A DNA stretch of 64,000 nt from Planctomycetota bacterium (GTDB lineage Bacteria > Planctomycetota > Phycisphaerae > WQYP01): assembly GCA_021790385.1 (NCBI GenBank), contig JAJYDW010000009.1:19390-83389 (forward strand), in the 5' to 3' direction. The notes under the pieces are model-generated. The model saw nothing but the letters and a program-made list of their open reading frames with translations. It ran no database searches and was not told the origin of the DNA. The position numbers were made by a program, and so were the translations under genes. How positions within the stretch are numbered: position 1 is the first letter of the stretch; every line of letters begins with the position of its first letter. This document shows, piece after piece, positions 16,133-26,119 of this stretch.

Positions 16133-19120
16133 CTAAACAATGCCATTACGTTTGCGAATAATCCACTCCACCATCACCACCAGCGTAAAGAGAATAAGAA
16201 ATATAAATTGCAGCAGCTTGGTGTAAAAGCTGTGCGGATTGCCGAAAAATCCGGACTGTTCCGGAATATGCAGGGTTCTTTTAAGGTTCGGTATTTGCCT
16301 GGCCAGTAAGGCGGCAAAAGGACCGGGCAAAGCGATACCATTACCGGCGGCTGCAATTCGCAACATTTGCGCCGGGTCACTGGCAGTATCCAACATTTCC
16401 AAATCCGGCCGTGGCCGGATCCAAAAGGGAAGAGATTTCACTGTGGCGGTCGGGTCGTCTTTGAGCAGCAAACTCACCGGCGGACCGCGGAGTGTGAGCC
16501 GGTAGTGGCCTGATGATAGCCCACTGATGGAGGCTTCATAAAATCCGGGGGAGCCTGGTACACCAATCATCCTGGCGGATGCTACGACCCCACCGGAAGG
16601 TGCCGCCGCATTAACCGAAGATGGAATTTTCCGGACGATTGCCCGGAACGCCAGGCCTGTTTCCGGCAGAAGATTTTCTCCCAGCACACGCGCCCGGACG
16701 CGCACCATTCGCCCCATCCGAAAAGCATGATGGTTCAACCCAAAGCGGACATACCGTCCACCGGCGGGCAGTTGCGACCCCACCGCCCAACGCAGTACCT
16801 GGGACCATAAGACGTTTTGGAGATTGTCCCCCCCCACCTGCCGCAGCCGCCAACTTTCGTCGCTGGCCAGATACAACACCCGCCCAGAACCCACGGACAT
16901 GGTTGCCAGCAGCGCCCGGTGTTTGGACGTTAGACCGTTATGAGCGACATTGGCCCCTGGGTCTCCAATAGCCCATAGCACCCGGGCGGCGGGTTTGACA
17001 TGCGTTTGGCGGCTGTGCCAGTACCAACGCGGCATATCGCGCCACAACTGGGCGTTGTGCCCGTGGGTTAAACCAAACTGGCCAAAACTGGAACTTAAGC
17101 CTTCCGCGGTGAGTTGCGGCACAAAACCTCGCCGAAACTGCTCTTCGAGTACGGCCGGAGACCAATGGCTGGTCGGCTTGACCGGCAGCAAGGATTGCAG
17201 CGGCATACCGATGTAGTCTCCCGGCATGTGCTGAGGACCGGCGATGAGCACCAGTGCCGCACCGCGATTTTTAACCGCGGCCACAATGGCCTGTTGATCG
17301 GCGATATTGAGCACGCGTGGCGGCACATCGCCGATAATAATGAGGTTGTAAACCATCCACTGCTTAATCGTTTGCGGCAGAATTTGCGCCAGATAGCTGG
17401 GATTTTTGGGAAACGCCTGCAACGCCGGCGGTGCCTGGATTCCCGGAATTTTTACGGGATGCAGAAGAATGGCCTGCAAGTGCACCCGCGGATTGCGGGA
17501 AAAATATTTGACCAGATATTGATAATCCCATCCCGGCTGATCATCCACCAGCAGCACCTGCAGCTTATCACGCCGCACCGTTACCCGAAAATGCCGCACC
17601 GTACCCATGCGATTGAGCACTCCCGGAATGGGCAGAATATGGATGGTATACCGATAGCCCCCCGCCAGCGGTGGATGATCTTGAAAGACTACAGGCTCAA
17701 GAACATCCGGACTATGAGCCTTGATAACTTTAGACTCCAGGAGTTTTTTTCCGCGTAGAAATTCCAACCGCACTACTTTGCCGCTCAGGCCGGTAATATG
17801 AATAAGGGCGGTAGCCTTCACCACGGAATGTTTATATATCCAACCGGGAGCTTGAATCTGTTTAATCGTGGCTGCCGGCGCCGCTTTGTCCGAACCTACC
17901 ACCAGGGTAAAAACTTTCATGCCGCGCACGGCCAGAAGCCGGGCAATTTCCGCCGGGGCAGGCCCCGCATTTTGCCGCCCGTCCGAAACAACGACCACGC
18001 TGGAAGCCCGGCCATTGGCTGCGCGCTGGGCCACAGCTTGAAGCCCGGCGGCGAGATTGGTCTGCTTGGCTGTTGAGGACATCGCGCTTTGCAACACCTG
18101 ATTGGCATTGCCAGGCGTTAAAGTGCCGGCCGCCACACCACGGGCGCCGAAACTGACCACCCGCACCCGATAGCGTTTGTACAACTGAGGAAAAGCCACC
18201 TGTACCTTCGGCGGGCGGTAGCTCAAAATAGCCTGCGCCAATTCCGAGCGCGTCATCATGCCCACCCGGGCCAAAGCCTGCGACACCTGCTGATTCCCGG
18301 CGTGAGCCGCCAGGAAAGCTTGATCTTGGTAATTGGCAGCGGCGTTTAAATTCTGCAACACCAGATCCATGTTAATGCGCATGGCCCGCCAGGGAAGCGT
18401 CTGCTGAGGCAGCGGATTTTTAGCCTGTTGAACCTGCTTGATGATGGTAGTCATCATCGCTTGCAGCCGAATTATTCCAGCGTGTAGAGCAGCACTTTCC
18501 TGATGGCCTAAACCCGTGCTCAGGCTATCCGCCACCGCCTTAAATTGGTTTCGCCAGGCACGCAGCCGATGGAGAAATTGCTGATCCACGTGTGATGCCG
18601 CCAATCCGATACTAAAACGGCTGCGGCGCTGCAACTGGGCAAAACGCGAAAGCTCCTGACTTATAATGCTCAAACGGGCCAGGTCCATATCCGTCGAGTC
18701 GGACCACACGCCTGGGGAGATATAACCTAATTGACAAGCCCAACGCAACTGCGCCACGTGCGAACCCTGTGGATCGGTCAGGGCCATCGACTGGCTGCGA
18801 TCCAGCACCAGCCAGAGTGTGCCGGCGGAATGAACGTCATGCGTCCAGCGGAGAGTGGGCCGTAAAAGCAGCAGCACCAACAGGAGGACCAGAGCCAGGC
18901 GTAAAATCAAAAGTAATACCAGCGTTCGCCGGGGCACCAGGGATTTCTGGGCCTGATACAGATATACAATCAAGCCCATGCAAACTACTGCGGCCAGTAT
19001 GATGAGCCAAAGACCAAGGGCCGGCAGCACAGAAAGATGCCAGCCGGAATTACCCGCTGTTTTAGCGGCCGATTCGACTGCGGCCCTGGCTGCGGTTGTT
19101 GCTTGCATGGCAGTGCTCAT
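16133..19120 (-). CDS. Membrane VWA/glutamine-amidotransferase-like protein
   Basis: A 995-residue protein. The track starts at a GTG without ribosome binding site; the ATG at 19120 with AGGGAG about 10 nt upstream is preferred. Three hydrophobic helices lie in the first 90 residues. A VWA-like domain begins LWLVLDRSQSMALTD, an intact MIDAS DxSxS, with SSVVVVSDGRQNAGP later in the same domain. A GATase1-like Rossmann domain follows (LQVLLVDDQPGWDYQYL ... YNLIIIGDVPP), without an obvious catalytic triad. A last membrane helix lies near the C-terminus (LLQFIFLILFTLVVMVEWII). It sits between the BatA-like and DUF4175-like genes in the MoxR operon. The combination is typical of planctomycete BatA-associated proteins; its biochemical role is not known. 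Confidence 0.82.
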   Translation of the reverse strand: MSTAMQATTAARAAVESAAKTAGNSGWHLSVLPALGLWLIILAAVVCMGLIVYLYQAQKSLVPRRTLVLLLILRLALVLLLVLLLLRPTLRWTHDVHSAGTLWLVLDRSQSMALTDPQGSHVAQLRWACQLGYISPGVWSDSTDMDLARLSIISQELSRFAQLQRRSRFSIGLAASHVDQQFLHRLRAWRNQFKAVADSLSTGLGHQESAALHAGIIRLQAMMTTIIKQVQQAKNPLPQQTLPWRAMRINMDLVLQNLNAAANYQDQAFLAAHAGNQQVSQALARVGMMTRSELAQAILSYRPPKVQVAFPQLYKRYRVRVVSFGARGVAAGTLTPGNANQVLQSAMSSTAKQTNLAAGLQAVAQRAANGRASSVVVVSDGRQNAGPAPAEIARLLAVRGMKVFTLVVGSDKAAPAATIKQIQAPGWIYKHSVVKATALIHITGLSGKVVRLEFLRGKKLLESKVIKAHSPDVLEPVVFQDHPPLAGGYRYTIHILPIPGVLNRMGTVRHFRVTVRRDKLQVLLVDDQPGWDYQYLVKYFSRNPRVHLQAILLHPVKIPGIQAPPALQAFPKNPSYLAQILPQTIKQWMVYNLIIIGDVPPRVLNIADQQAIVAAVKNRGAALVLIAGPQHMPGDYIGMPLQSLLPVKPTSHWSPAVLEEQFRRGFVPQLTAEGLSSSFGQFGLTHGHNAQLWRDMPRWYWHSRQTHVKPAARVLWAIGDPGANVAHNGLTSKHRALLATMSVGSGRVLYLASDESWRLRQVGGDNLQNVLWSQVLRWAVGSQLPAGGRYVRFGLNHHAFRMGRMVRVRARVLGENLLPETGLAFRAIVRKIPSSVNAAAPSGGVVASARMIGVPGSPGFYEASISGLSSGHYRLTLRGPPVSLLLKDDPTATVKSLPFWIRPRPDLEMLDTASDPAQMLRIAAAGNGIALPGPFAALLARQIPNLKRTLHIPEQSGFFGNPHSFYTKLLQFIFLILFTLVVMVEWIIRKRNGIV

Positions 19121-19174
19121 ATCCTGCAACTCCCTGCGGACAGCCACGCACCCGCCGATGGTCGGCGCGTAGAC

Positions 19175-21400
19175 TTAGACCTTGGCATTGGACACCTCCT
19201 GAGGCACGGTCACCAGAGGCGACGCCAGCAACCGACGACACAACAATACCTCACCGATCAACATGGCCATCACCAACAGAGCCAGCCACGGCCAAAGATC
19301 CACGCCCACCAGCACACTGCTAAGCACACCGGGAATTTGCGCCGGTTTGATCACGCCGTTGATATAGTGCTGGTGGGTCAGCCAACTCAGGTCGGCCTTG
19401 GACACAAGCAGCGGATCCAACGCACTGGAATCAATGGCGACACTGTAATATACCGGCTGCGGAATGACCACCGGTTTAAACACCGCCTGATATAATCCCG
19501 GCAACTGGGTGTGATTATAAACCATCAGGTATTTACCTTCCGCGGTAATTTGCGGTTGCACTGCGACTGCAACCCCCGCCGGATTGATGATTTTGGCACT
19601 TTGCACGGTGGGCTTCACCGGCCCGGTCCAGACAATGGCATCACCAGGTTTTAAAAAGTGCCGCCGGGTATGTTGATTACCGCCCAGCGCCAGGGCATAA
19701 ACGCATTGATCGACCAGAGGGACAAAACTACCGGCGGCGGTGGGCCAATCATTCCAGGAACCATCTACAGGCGTAGACCAGATCACGACCTTGCCGCCTT
19801 CAATGCCCATAGATTTTTCGAGAATAATCGGATCTCCCACGGCGGTTGCCAGCAGAACTTTCACCAGCGGGCTGGCCGGCGTAAGCTGCCACCATTTCGA
19901 CAGAGTTACGCCCACAATCATGTTGCGGTTCAAGGCTGCCAGAATATGAACTATGGAATTACCAGGATGTTTAATCACCAGCATGGGACTGGTGGAAGCG
20001 TGTACCAGCGGCCCCAGGCCGGCCACCGAAAACCCTGCCGCAGGTAAGGCCTTATTCACCAATGACGGCGTGGTGTTTCGGCCCAAAATAAACCAGACCC
20101 CATGACCGGCGCGGGCATAATCACCAAGGTTTGCCAACAGCCGCTGCGGCATGGCGACCGGATCGTTGACAACTACGACTGCGTAGTGTGCAAGCTGCAG
20201 TCTTTGCGCCGTAGAAATGCTTACCACCCGCGGCTGAATCAGGGCCTTGCGGGCCATTGCTGAAGAAAATGGCTGCATTGCCGCCTGCAAAAAACGGCTG
20301 GCCCTGAACCCCCCGGTGTTCACCGCCTGGCTATCAATAATAAGTACTGGAAGATGTCTGCGAACGTGGACGGACGCAATCGCATGGTTATCTGCGGACA
20401 AAGCGTCATGCACATCGGCCTGCACCTTCACCCAGTGGGATCCGGCATTGTTGAAACGATAACGAAAGGCAATCGTCTGCGACTTGCCCGCAGCCAGATC
20501 AGCGATAATCCGCTCTGTGACTATTTTACCGTTGACCAGAAAATGGATAGGCACGTGCGACAACGGCAAGGGTCCGGAATTGCTGATGCTCACGGAAAGC
20601 CGCACCGGACGACCTACACCCACCAGCGCCGGCTGAATGTGAATGGATCCGACGGATAAATTGGACAAGGTCGGGGTGACGTGCACCGGCACATCGTAAA
20701 CCAGTATTTTCCCCGGGCCGGACGGGCCGCGACGCATGAATTGCCGCCATAGCGAAGGATGGTCCACCTGCCACGAAATCGCCCGCTGGTTGGATAACAC
20801 CAGAATCACTTTCTGAAAATTACTGCCGCGGTTGACCATACGCCGGGCCATAGAAATGGCAGCGGGAATGGAGGAACCGGTGAGGCCGGGTGGCTGGTGG
20901 CTCAGCGGGCGGAGGAATTGCCGCCGTAACGCCGCTTGATCCGAAGCAAGGACGGGCAATTTGGAAAGCGACACCGGCCGGTGTTCCGCCAGAATGACCG
21001 ACAGCGTGTCCGCCGGGCGCAACAGGGCCATCACGCGGCGCAGAACCTGCGTTTGTTTCTGGAAGTCGGTCTGCCCGCTGCCTCTTAAGCCGGAGGAAAT
21101 GGAGTGGTCCATCACCACAGCAATATCGCTGGTAGCATGGGAGGAAAACGGATTCAGGTGTCCAGCCCCGAGTATCGGCCGGGCCAGCAAGAATGCCAGA
21201 AGAGCCAGCAGGGCAATGCGCAGCAGCAATAGCAACCATTCTTCAATGGTACGCCGACGTCGTTGCTGAATGGAAGACTCTTCCAGAAACATCATCGCTC
21301 CCCATGGAATAGGCGTAGTGCGATGACGGTGCAATAGATGAATCACTATCGGCACACCGGCAGCCAGCAGACCCAGCAGCAAAATCGGCATTTCAATCAT
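19175..21400 (-). CDS. BatA-like N-terminal membrane protein with degenerate VWA domain
   Basis: A 741-residue protein. The N-terminus has the BatA (aerotolerance) signature: a membrane helix, VIHLLHRHRTTPIPWGAMMF, then a second helix ending LLARPILG. The VWA region reads DIAVVMDHSISSGLRG (MIDAS-like, D-x-S-x-S present). A CARDB-like beta module and a GATase-like fold (LPVLIIDSQ, YAVVVVNDPVAMPQ) follow, with a membrane helix near the C-terminus. Its ATG shares one base with the TGA of the upstream DUF58 gene, so translation is coupled. It probably works on the periplasmic face with the MoxR ATPase and DUF58 protein. Confidence 0.87.
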   Translation of the reverse strand: MIEMPILLLGLLAAGVPIVIHLLHRHRTTPIPWGAMMFLEESSIQQRRRRTIEEWLLLLLRIALLALLAFLLARPILGAGHLNPFSSHATSDIAVVMDHSISSGLRGSGQTDFQKQTQVLRRVMALLRPADTLSVILAEHRPVSLSKLPVLASDQAALRRQFLRPLSHQPPGLTGSSIPAAISMARRMVNRGSNFQKVILVLSNQRAISWQVDHPSLWRQFMRRGPSGPGKILVYDVPVHVTPTLSNLSVGSIHIQPALVGVGRPVRLSVSISNSGPLPLSHVPIHFLVNGKIVTERIIADLAAGKSQTIAFRYRFNNAGSHWVKVQADVHDALSADNHAIASVHVRRHLPVLIIDSQAVNTGGFRASRFLQAAMQPFSSAMARKALIQPRVVSISTAQRLQLAHYAVVVVNDPVAMPQRLLANLGDYARAGHGVWFILGRNTTPSLVNKALPAAGFSVAGLGPLVHASTSPMLVIKHPGNSIVHILAALNRNMIVGVTLSKWWQLTPASPLVKVLLATAVGDPIILEKSMGIEGGKVVIWSTPVDGSWNDWPTAAGSFVPLVDQCVYALALGGNQHTRRHFLKPGDAIVWTGPVKPTVQSAKIINPAGVAVAVQPQITAEGKYLMVYNHTQLPGLYQAVFKPVVIPQPVYYSVAIDSSALDPLLVSKADLSWLTHQHYINGVIKPAQIPGVLSSVLVGVDLWPWLALLVMAMLIGEVLLCRRLLASPLVTVPQEVSNAKV

Positions 21401-22347
21401 CAGCAGCGTCTCTCATACATACGCTGGGCCAGATAAGCCGTCAGTGCCTGATCAAAAGGCTCTTTGGTATTGAGTACAGCCCGGCTGATGCGCAACGAGT
21501 TGGCAGCTTCATGAATGGCCGCCATGTGTTCCCGCAGCCTGGCCATGTACCCGGCGCGAACCAGGGAAGGATCGAGCCGCAACTGGTGGCTGCTGCGTTC
21601 CAGATTTTCAAAAAGCGTCCACTTCCGGAAGGGAAAATTTATCTCATCATCGGCCATCACTTGCAACAGCAACAGTTCATGCCGACGATGGCGAAAATGG
21701 TGCAAAGCCTCAATCAAGTCGTCGCTTTTCTCAAAGCAATCACTGATCAAAATCACCAGGCCTCGATGGCCGAGGCGCTCGGCCACTTCATGGAGCCGCG
21801 GGGCCAGCGATGATTCACCGCCGGATTCGGATTCTTCCAAAGCCTCAATGATATTCATCAGATGCGACGGTGCACTGCGCGGGGGAATAAATTTTCGAAT
21901 CTGGTTGTCCAGAGTGATCAGGCCCACCGAATCCTGCTGCCGCAGTGCCAGGTACGCCAGACAAGTCACCAGAAACTGGCCATAGCGCATTTTGCTAAGC
22001 GGTTCATTGACGCCACGGTACTTCATGGATCCACTGACATCCAGCACAATATGCGCCTGCAGATTGGTATTGACTTCGTACTGCTTGATGTAATAGCGAT
22101 CGGCCTTGGCAAAAACCCGCCAGTCGATGCGTTTGATGTCATCACCGGGCACATATTGACGATGCTGGGCAAAATCAATGGCAAACCCCAGATGGTTGGA
22201 CCGGTGCAAACCCTGCACGTAACCATCCATAAATTGCCGGGCCACCAGTTCCAACCGGCTGATCCGGCCCAGCGCCGCCGGATCCAGCAGGCTCGACGGT
22301 GCAACCCGCACCGCGGCCGGAGATAATGTTGCGTTTTCAAGTGCCAT
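21400..22347 (-). CDS. DUF58 domain protein (VWA-like)
   Basis: A 315-residue soluble protein. The DUF58 hallmark YVPGDDIKRIDWRVFAK appears near residue 60. A VWA-like fold follows, with HIVLDVSGSMKYRG (intact MIDAS DxSxS) and GLVILISDCFE. DUF58 proteins partner MoxR AAA+ ATPases; the pair is thought to act in chaperone-like maturation of periplasmic or membrane complexes. The upstream MoxR gene is 76 nt away. The start is ambiguous: GTG at 22353 or ATG at 22347 with a weak GGGTG; the ATG is chosen. Confidence 0.92.
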   Translation of the reverse strand: MALENATLSPAAVRVAPSSLLDPAALGRISRLELVARQFMDGYVQGLHRSNHLGFAIDFAQHRQYVPGDDIKRIDWRVFAKADRYYIKQYEVNTNLQAHIVLDVSGSMKYRGVNEPLSKMRYGQFLVTCLAYLALRQQDSVGLITLDNQIRKFIPPRSAPSHLMNIIEALEESESGGESSLAPRLHEVAERLGHRGLVILISDCFEKSDDLIEALHHFRHRRHELLLLQVMADDEINFPFRKWTLFENLERSSHQLRLDPSLVRAGYMARLREHMAAIHEAANSLRISRAVLNTKEPFDQALTAYLAQRMYERRC

Positions 22348-22423
22348 GGTCACCCGGTATTACTTGAAGTTGATCGTTAGCATGCCGATGCTGCCGGTGC
22401 AGTGGAATCCGCCGGCCGGAGCA

Positions 22424-23521
22424 TCACACGGTCGCCGCCAAAGAAGAAGCCCCCTGCGAGCGCGGTATCTCGCGCAGCAGCCGATCAATGATCTTGTCAC
22501 TGCTCAAGCCCGCCGCTTCCGCACTAAACGTGGTGAGAATCCGATGGCGCAGCACGGGATGGGCCATCTGCGCAATATCTTCCGTCGTAACATGGACCCG
22601 GCCGTGCAGAATTGAACGGGCCTTACCCGCCATAATCAGGTAGATACCCGCCCGCGGCCCGGCCCCCCATTGAATCGATTCGCGGATAAACGCCGGCGCA
22701 TCTTTTTCATGGGGGCGCGTGGCCCGCACCAGATCGCGGGCATAGGCATACACATGGTCCGCCACCGGAACACGCCGAACAATCTGCTGGAGTTGAATCA
22801 CCGCCGCCGCATCCAGCAGCTTGTTCACGGCAGGACGATAATTGGTGGTCGCCTGCTTCATGATCTGCACTTCTTCATCCGCAGTCGGGTAATTCACCAC
22901 GGTCATGAACATGAACCGGTCCAACTGGGCTTCCGGCAGGGGATAGGTACCTTCCTGCTCAATCGGGTTCTGTGTGGCCAGCACAAAAAATGGTTCCGGC
23001 AATTCATAAGTATGCTCCCCTGCGGTAACCCGGTGTTCCTGCATGGCTTCCAGGAGAGCGGCCTGGGTTTTGGGCGGGGTACGATTGATTTCGTCTGCCA
23101 GAATCATGCTGGCAAAAATCGGGCCGCGTACAAATCGAAACGATCGCCGCCCCGTGGTGTGGTCTTCTTCCAGCACATCGGTTCCAGTGATATCCGAAGG
23201 CATTAAATCGGGAGTGAACTGCACCCTTTTGAACGGCAGATTCATGACATCGCTGATGGTTTTGACCAGCAGCGTTTTCGCCAAACCCGGCACGCCCACC
23301 AGCAGGACGTGCCCCTGGCAGAACATCGCCGTCACCACCTGCTCAACAACCTCATGTTGTCCCACAATAACCTTGCCGAGTTGCTCGCACATACTGCGAT
23401 AGGCCCGTGCTAATTCGTCCACAGCCTGTAAATCCGAGCCGGTTACACCCGCCCGTCCCGCCATGGAGGGCAATTTAATAACCGGGGGGGTTGACGTGCC
23501 AAGTGGTGTAGAGTCGGTCAT
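22424..23521 (-). CDS. MoxR family AAA+ ATPase
   Basis: A 365-residue cytoplasmic ATPase and first gene of the six-gene minus-strand operon. Walker A is LVGVPGLAKT, the MoxR form with Ala before Lys. Walker B is MILADEINRTPPKTQAALLE and sensor 1 is FFVLATQNPIEQEGTYPLPE. A C-terminal lid domain follows. AAAGGA lies 8 nt before the ATG. MoxR proteins are chaperone-like and act with VWA proteins, four of which or their relatives follow in this operon. The target of this set is unknown. Confidence 0.94.
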   Translation of the reverse strand: MTDSTPLGTSTPPVIKLPSMAGRAGVTGSDLQAVDELARAYRSMCEQLGKVIVGQHEVVEQVVTAMFCQGHVLLVGVPGLAKTLLVKTISDVMNLPFKRVQFTPDLMPSDITGTDVLEEDHTTGRRSFRFVRGPIFASMILADEINRTPPKTQAALLEAMQEHRVTAGEHTYELPEPFFVLATQNPIEQEGTYPLPEAQLDRFMFMTVVNYPTADEEVQIMKQATTNYRPAVNKLLDAAAVIQLQQIVRRVPVADHVYAYARDLVRATRPHEKDAPAFIRESIQWGAGPRAGIYLIMAGKARSILHGRVHVTTEDIAQMAHPVLRHRILTTFSAEAAGLSSDKIIDRLLREIPRSQGASSLAATV

Positions 23522-23831
23522 TCAAATTTCCTTTAAAATGCCCTGTAAAACAACCCGTCAATACGAATCTAAACGCATTTTACCACGCTTTATTGCTTAA
23601 GAGAGTGAATACCAAAACTAATAAAAGGTGTAAAAACAGTTGGGCGGCGATGGTTGGCGCATTGGCCATCGGAGACCGGCGTCATGGAGATTGCGAAGCC
23701 CGCCTACTCGATGAGATACATTTCCACCTCCATCGAGCAAGAGGTTACAATGGTTATGATGATGTATTGCACAAGGCAGAACACAGTTGCCGAACGCAGA
23801 CCTAAGTATACCTTTTGACGGAATGGTCAGA

Positions 23832-24344
23832 ATGATCAACTTCACCGCCATTGATTTTGAAACCGCCAACTATGAACGCAACAGCGCTTGCTCACTGGCC
23901 ATGATCAAAGTTATGGATGGGGAAATAGTGGACCGGTGGTTTGCTCTGATCCGCCCCCCACCGGGTGACTTTGTATTCACCTATCTGCACGGCATATCGC
24001 CGGAGGATGTCGCTAGCGCCAAAACCTTTGGCGAACATTGGCCCGCGATCCAAATGTTCTGCAGTGACACACCGATGCTCGCCGCCCACAATGCGGCTTT
24101 TGACCGGGAAGTCTTGCAGGCCTGCTGCCGGTTTTATCACATTAAGCCGCCGCGTTATCAGTTTGTATGCACGGTGCAGGCAGCCCGCTGGGCCTGGCCC
24201 CGTTTACCGCGCCACACCCTCGACGCGGTCTGTCGCAAGGTGGACGTGCCGCTCAACCATCATGATGCCCAGTCTGATGCCCATGCCTGCGCACAAATTT
24301 TATTGCGTACCATCAAAGCCGGATATCCGATCGGTTGCCGATGA
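23832..24344 (+). CDS. DnaQ-like 3'-5' exonuclease
   Basis: A 170-residue protein of the DEDDh exonuclease superfamily. All motifs are present: ExoI FTAIDFETAN, ExoII AAHNAAFDREVL, and ExoIII HHDAQSDAHACAQI with the DEDDh His. Proteins of this size act alone in DNA or RNA trimming or as proofreading subunits; the substrate is not evident. The ATG at 23832 is preferred because it gives the usual short N-terminus; ATG 23823 and TTG 23787 are alternatives and the ribosome binding site is weak. It converges on purM with a 29-nt gap. Confidence 0.88.
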   Translation: MINFTAIDFETANYERNSACSLAMIKVMDGEIVDRWFALIRPPPGDFVFTYLHGISPEDVASAKTFGEHWPAIQMFCSDTPMLAAHNAAFDREVLQACCRFYHIKPPRYQFVCTVQAARWAWPRLPRHTLDAVCRKVDVPLNHHDAQSDAHACAQILLRTIKAGYPIGCR

Positions 24345-24373
24345 AGGCTGCATCCGGCCAGGAACCTGTTATT

Positions 24374-25456
24374 TCAGATCCATTCAAACTGACTTGCACC
24401 GTTGGCCTTTTTCACCTTACCCAAGAGGTATGGCGTTTCGCCCAACGTCCGCAGGTGAGCCATCATGGGCCTGGCGTAATCCGGCCTGACCACGATACAA
24501 AATCCGATGCCCATGTTAAACACGTTGAACATTTCCTGCTCATCCACGGGTCCGTTTTTCGCCAGCCAGGTAAAAATCGGCGGAACAGGCCAGGCATCCC
24601 GGCGCAGTCGCACGCCCATGCCATCCGGCAATACCCGCGGCAAATTGCCGGGCAAACCCCCGCCGGTAATATGGCTCATGGCCCTGACGACATGCTTCAC
24701 CTTGTATTTTTTCAACAGGGACAATACCGCTTTAACATAAATTCGCGTCGGCTTGAGCAACTCTTCGCCCAAAGTGCATTTGAATTCCTGAATAAAATCA
24801 CCCGGAGTAAGGTGCAGCTTGTCAAAACATATCTTCCGGACCAAAGCGTAGCCATTGGAGTGAATACCGCTGCTGGCCAAGCCAATGACGCTATCGCCGA
24901 TCTTGACTTCCGAGCCATCTAAAACCTTGTCCCGTTCGACCACCCCCACGGCAAAGCCGGCCATATCAAATTCGCCCGGTGCATAAACAGCAGGCATTTC
25001 CGCGGTTTCGCCGCCCAACAGAGCGGCCCCGGCTTCCACGCAACCATCGGAAATACCTTTGACCATTTCCGTGGTCGTGGCTGGATCCAGCTTATGCAAA
25101 GCCAGATAATCAAGGAAAAATAAAGGCTCTCCACCCTGCACAACCAAGTCGTTAACGCTCATGGCCACCAAATCGATGCCCACGGTGTCGTACTTTTTCA
25201 TCTGGGCGGCGATTTTTATTTTCGTCCCCACCCCGTCGGTACAGGCAATAAGCACCGGCTCGCGATAATTTCGGGCAAAAAGCTTTTCGTTGAAGTCCAA
25301 GCGGAAAAGCCCGGCGAAAGCTCCATACTTGCCCAACACCCGCGGTCCGTACGTTCGAGCACAGAGATGTTTTATCTGGTCGACCATTTCATCGCCGGCG
25401 TCAATATTGACGCCGGCCTGTTTGTACGTGAGATTGCCAAGTTTCTGCTTTTTCAT
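24374..25456 (-). CDS. purM: Phosphoribosylformylglycinamidine cyclo-ligase
   Basis: PurM (AIR synthetase) makes 5-aminoimidazole ribonucleotide from FGAM and ATP in purine synthesis. The 360-residue length is normal. Conserved segments include YKQAGVNIDAGDEMV near the N-terminus, TDGVGTKIKIA, MSVNDLVVQGGEPLFFLDYLA, GGETAEMP, GLASSGIHSNGYALVRK, and SHITGGGLPGNLPRVLP. No clear ribosome binding site precedes the ATG. No other pur genes are in the window. Confidence 0.96.
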   Translation of the reverse strand: MKKQKLGNLTYKQAGVNIDAGDEMVDQIKHLCARTYGPRVLGKYGAFAGLFRLDFNEKLFARNYREPVLIACTDGVGTKIKIAAQMKKYDTVGIDLVAMSVNDLVVQGGEPLFFLDYLALHKLDPATTTEMVKGISDGCVEAGAALLGGETAEMPAVYAPGEFDMAGFAVGVVERDKVLDGSEVKIGDSVIGLASSGIHSNGYALVRKICFDKLHLTPGDFIQEFKCTLGEELLKPTRIYVKAVLSLLKKYKVKHVVRAMSHITGGGLPGNLPRVLPDGMGVRLRRDAWPVPPIFTWLAKNGPVDEQEMFNVFNMGIGFCIVVRPDYARPMMAHLRTLGETPYLLGKVKKANGASQFEWI

Positions 25457-25522
25457 CGGGCGAGAGTGTAGCAGAATATTGGCCGCCTTGCGAGTGTGCG
25501 GACCAGCCGCTGAATGCCTGCT

Positions 25523-26095
25523 TTATCGCGTGTTGTGCATCGCCATGAAAAACTCGTTCATGGCCGCATGCATCTGCGGATTCCCGCTGCTCAGGCCGCG
25601 GGCCATCATCTGCGGAAGCCGGGCGGCGAAATTACCGCCAGGTCCATGGCCGTGGCCGGGGCCAGGGCCATTGTTACCATTTTGCGGATGGGCGGCCTTC
25701 CACCTGGCATGCATTCTCATAAAGCGGGCTTTCATCTGGCGCACCACCGCCTGTTGCTGGGCCGGAGTGGCACGGGCAAAGGCGAGCAAAAAAGCCTCGA
25801 AATGGGCCCGGCGATTTTGCCACATGGCGCGACGCTGCGCCGGGGTCATTGTTCGCCATGCAGACCGATTAAAATGATGGCCGGGGTGAAACATGGGAAA
25901 TTGCAGAGGTTTACCCGCATTTTGTGCCATAATTTTGGCGACTTCCGGCGAAAGCCCCGCCGCCCGCACCGTACTGGTAAAGAACATGCGTCCGTAAACC
26001 ACTAAAACAGCCAGCACCAGCAGCGCTAATACAATCAAGGATCGCGAGTTGCGGCTGGACCGCTTCAGGCGGTCGATTATTCCGATTTTGGGCAT
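25523..26095 (-). CDS. Small membrane-anchored protein of unknown function
   Basis: A 190-residue protein not recognised as a known family. One membrane segment (about 19-36, SLIVLALLVLAVLVVYG) precedes a basic, His/Met/Arg-rich helical region (RAMWQNRRAHFEAFLLAF) and a Gly/Pro/His-rich stretch, ending in a Met-rich tail (MNEFFMAMHNTR). The Ala-Thr-Pro-Ala-Gln-Gln pattern faintly recalls periplasmic metal-sensing CpxP/Spy-like repeats, but this is weak. AAGGAG lies 7 nt before the ATG and the gene follows the prepilin-like gene by 24 nt, so the two are likely co-transcribed. Confidence 0.65.
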   Translation of the reverse strand: MPKIGIIDRLKRSSRNSRSLIVLALLVLAVLVVYGRMFFTSTVRAAGLSPEVAKIMAQNAGKPLQFPMFHPGHHFNRSAWRTMTPAQRRAMWQNRRAHFEAFLLAFARATPAQQQAVVRQMKARFMRMHARWKAAHPQNGNNGPGPGHGHGPGGNFAARLPQMMARGLSSGNPQMHAAMNEFFMAMHNTR

Positions 26096-26119
26096 AAATA
26101 TCTCCTTTTAGCCATGGTT

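Noticed and set aside
24374-25456. Nickel/cobalt or purine riboswitch before purM or the NiCoT gene
   Set aside because: The leaders are too short and no conserved core was seen.
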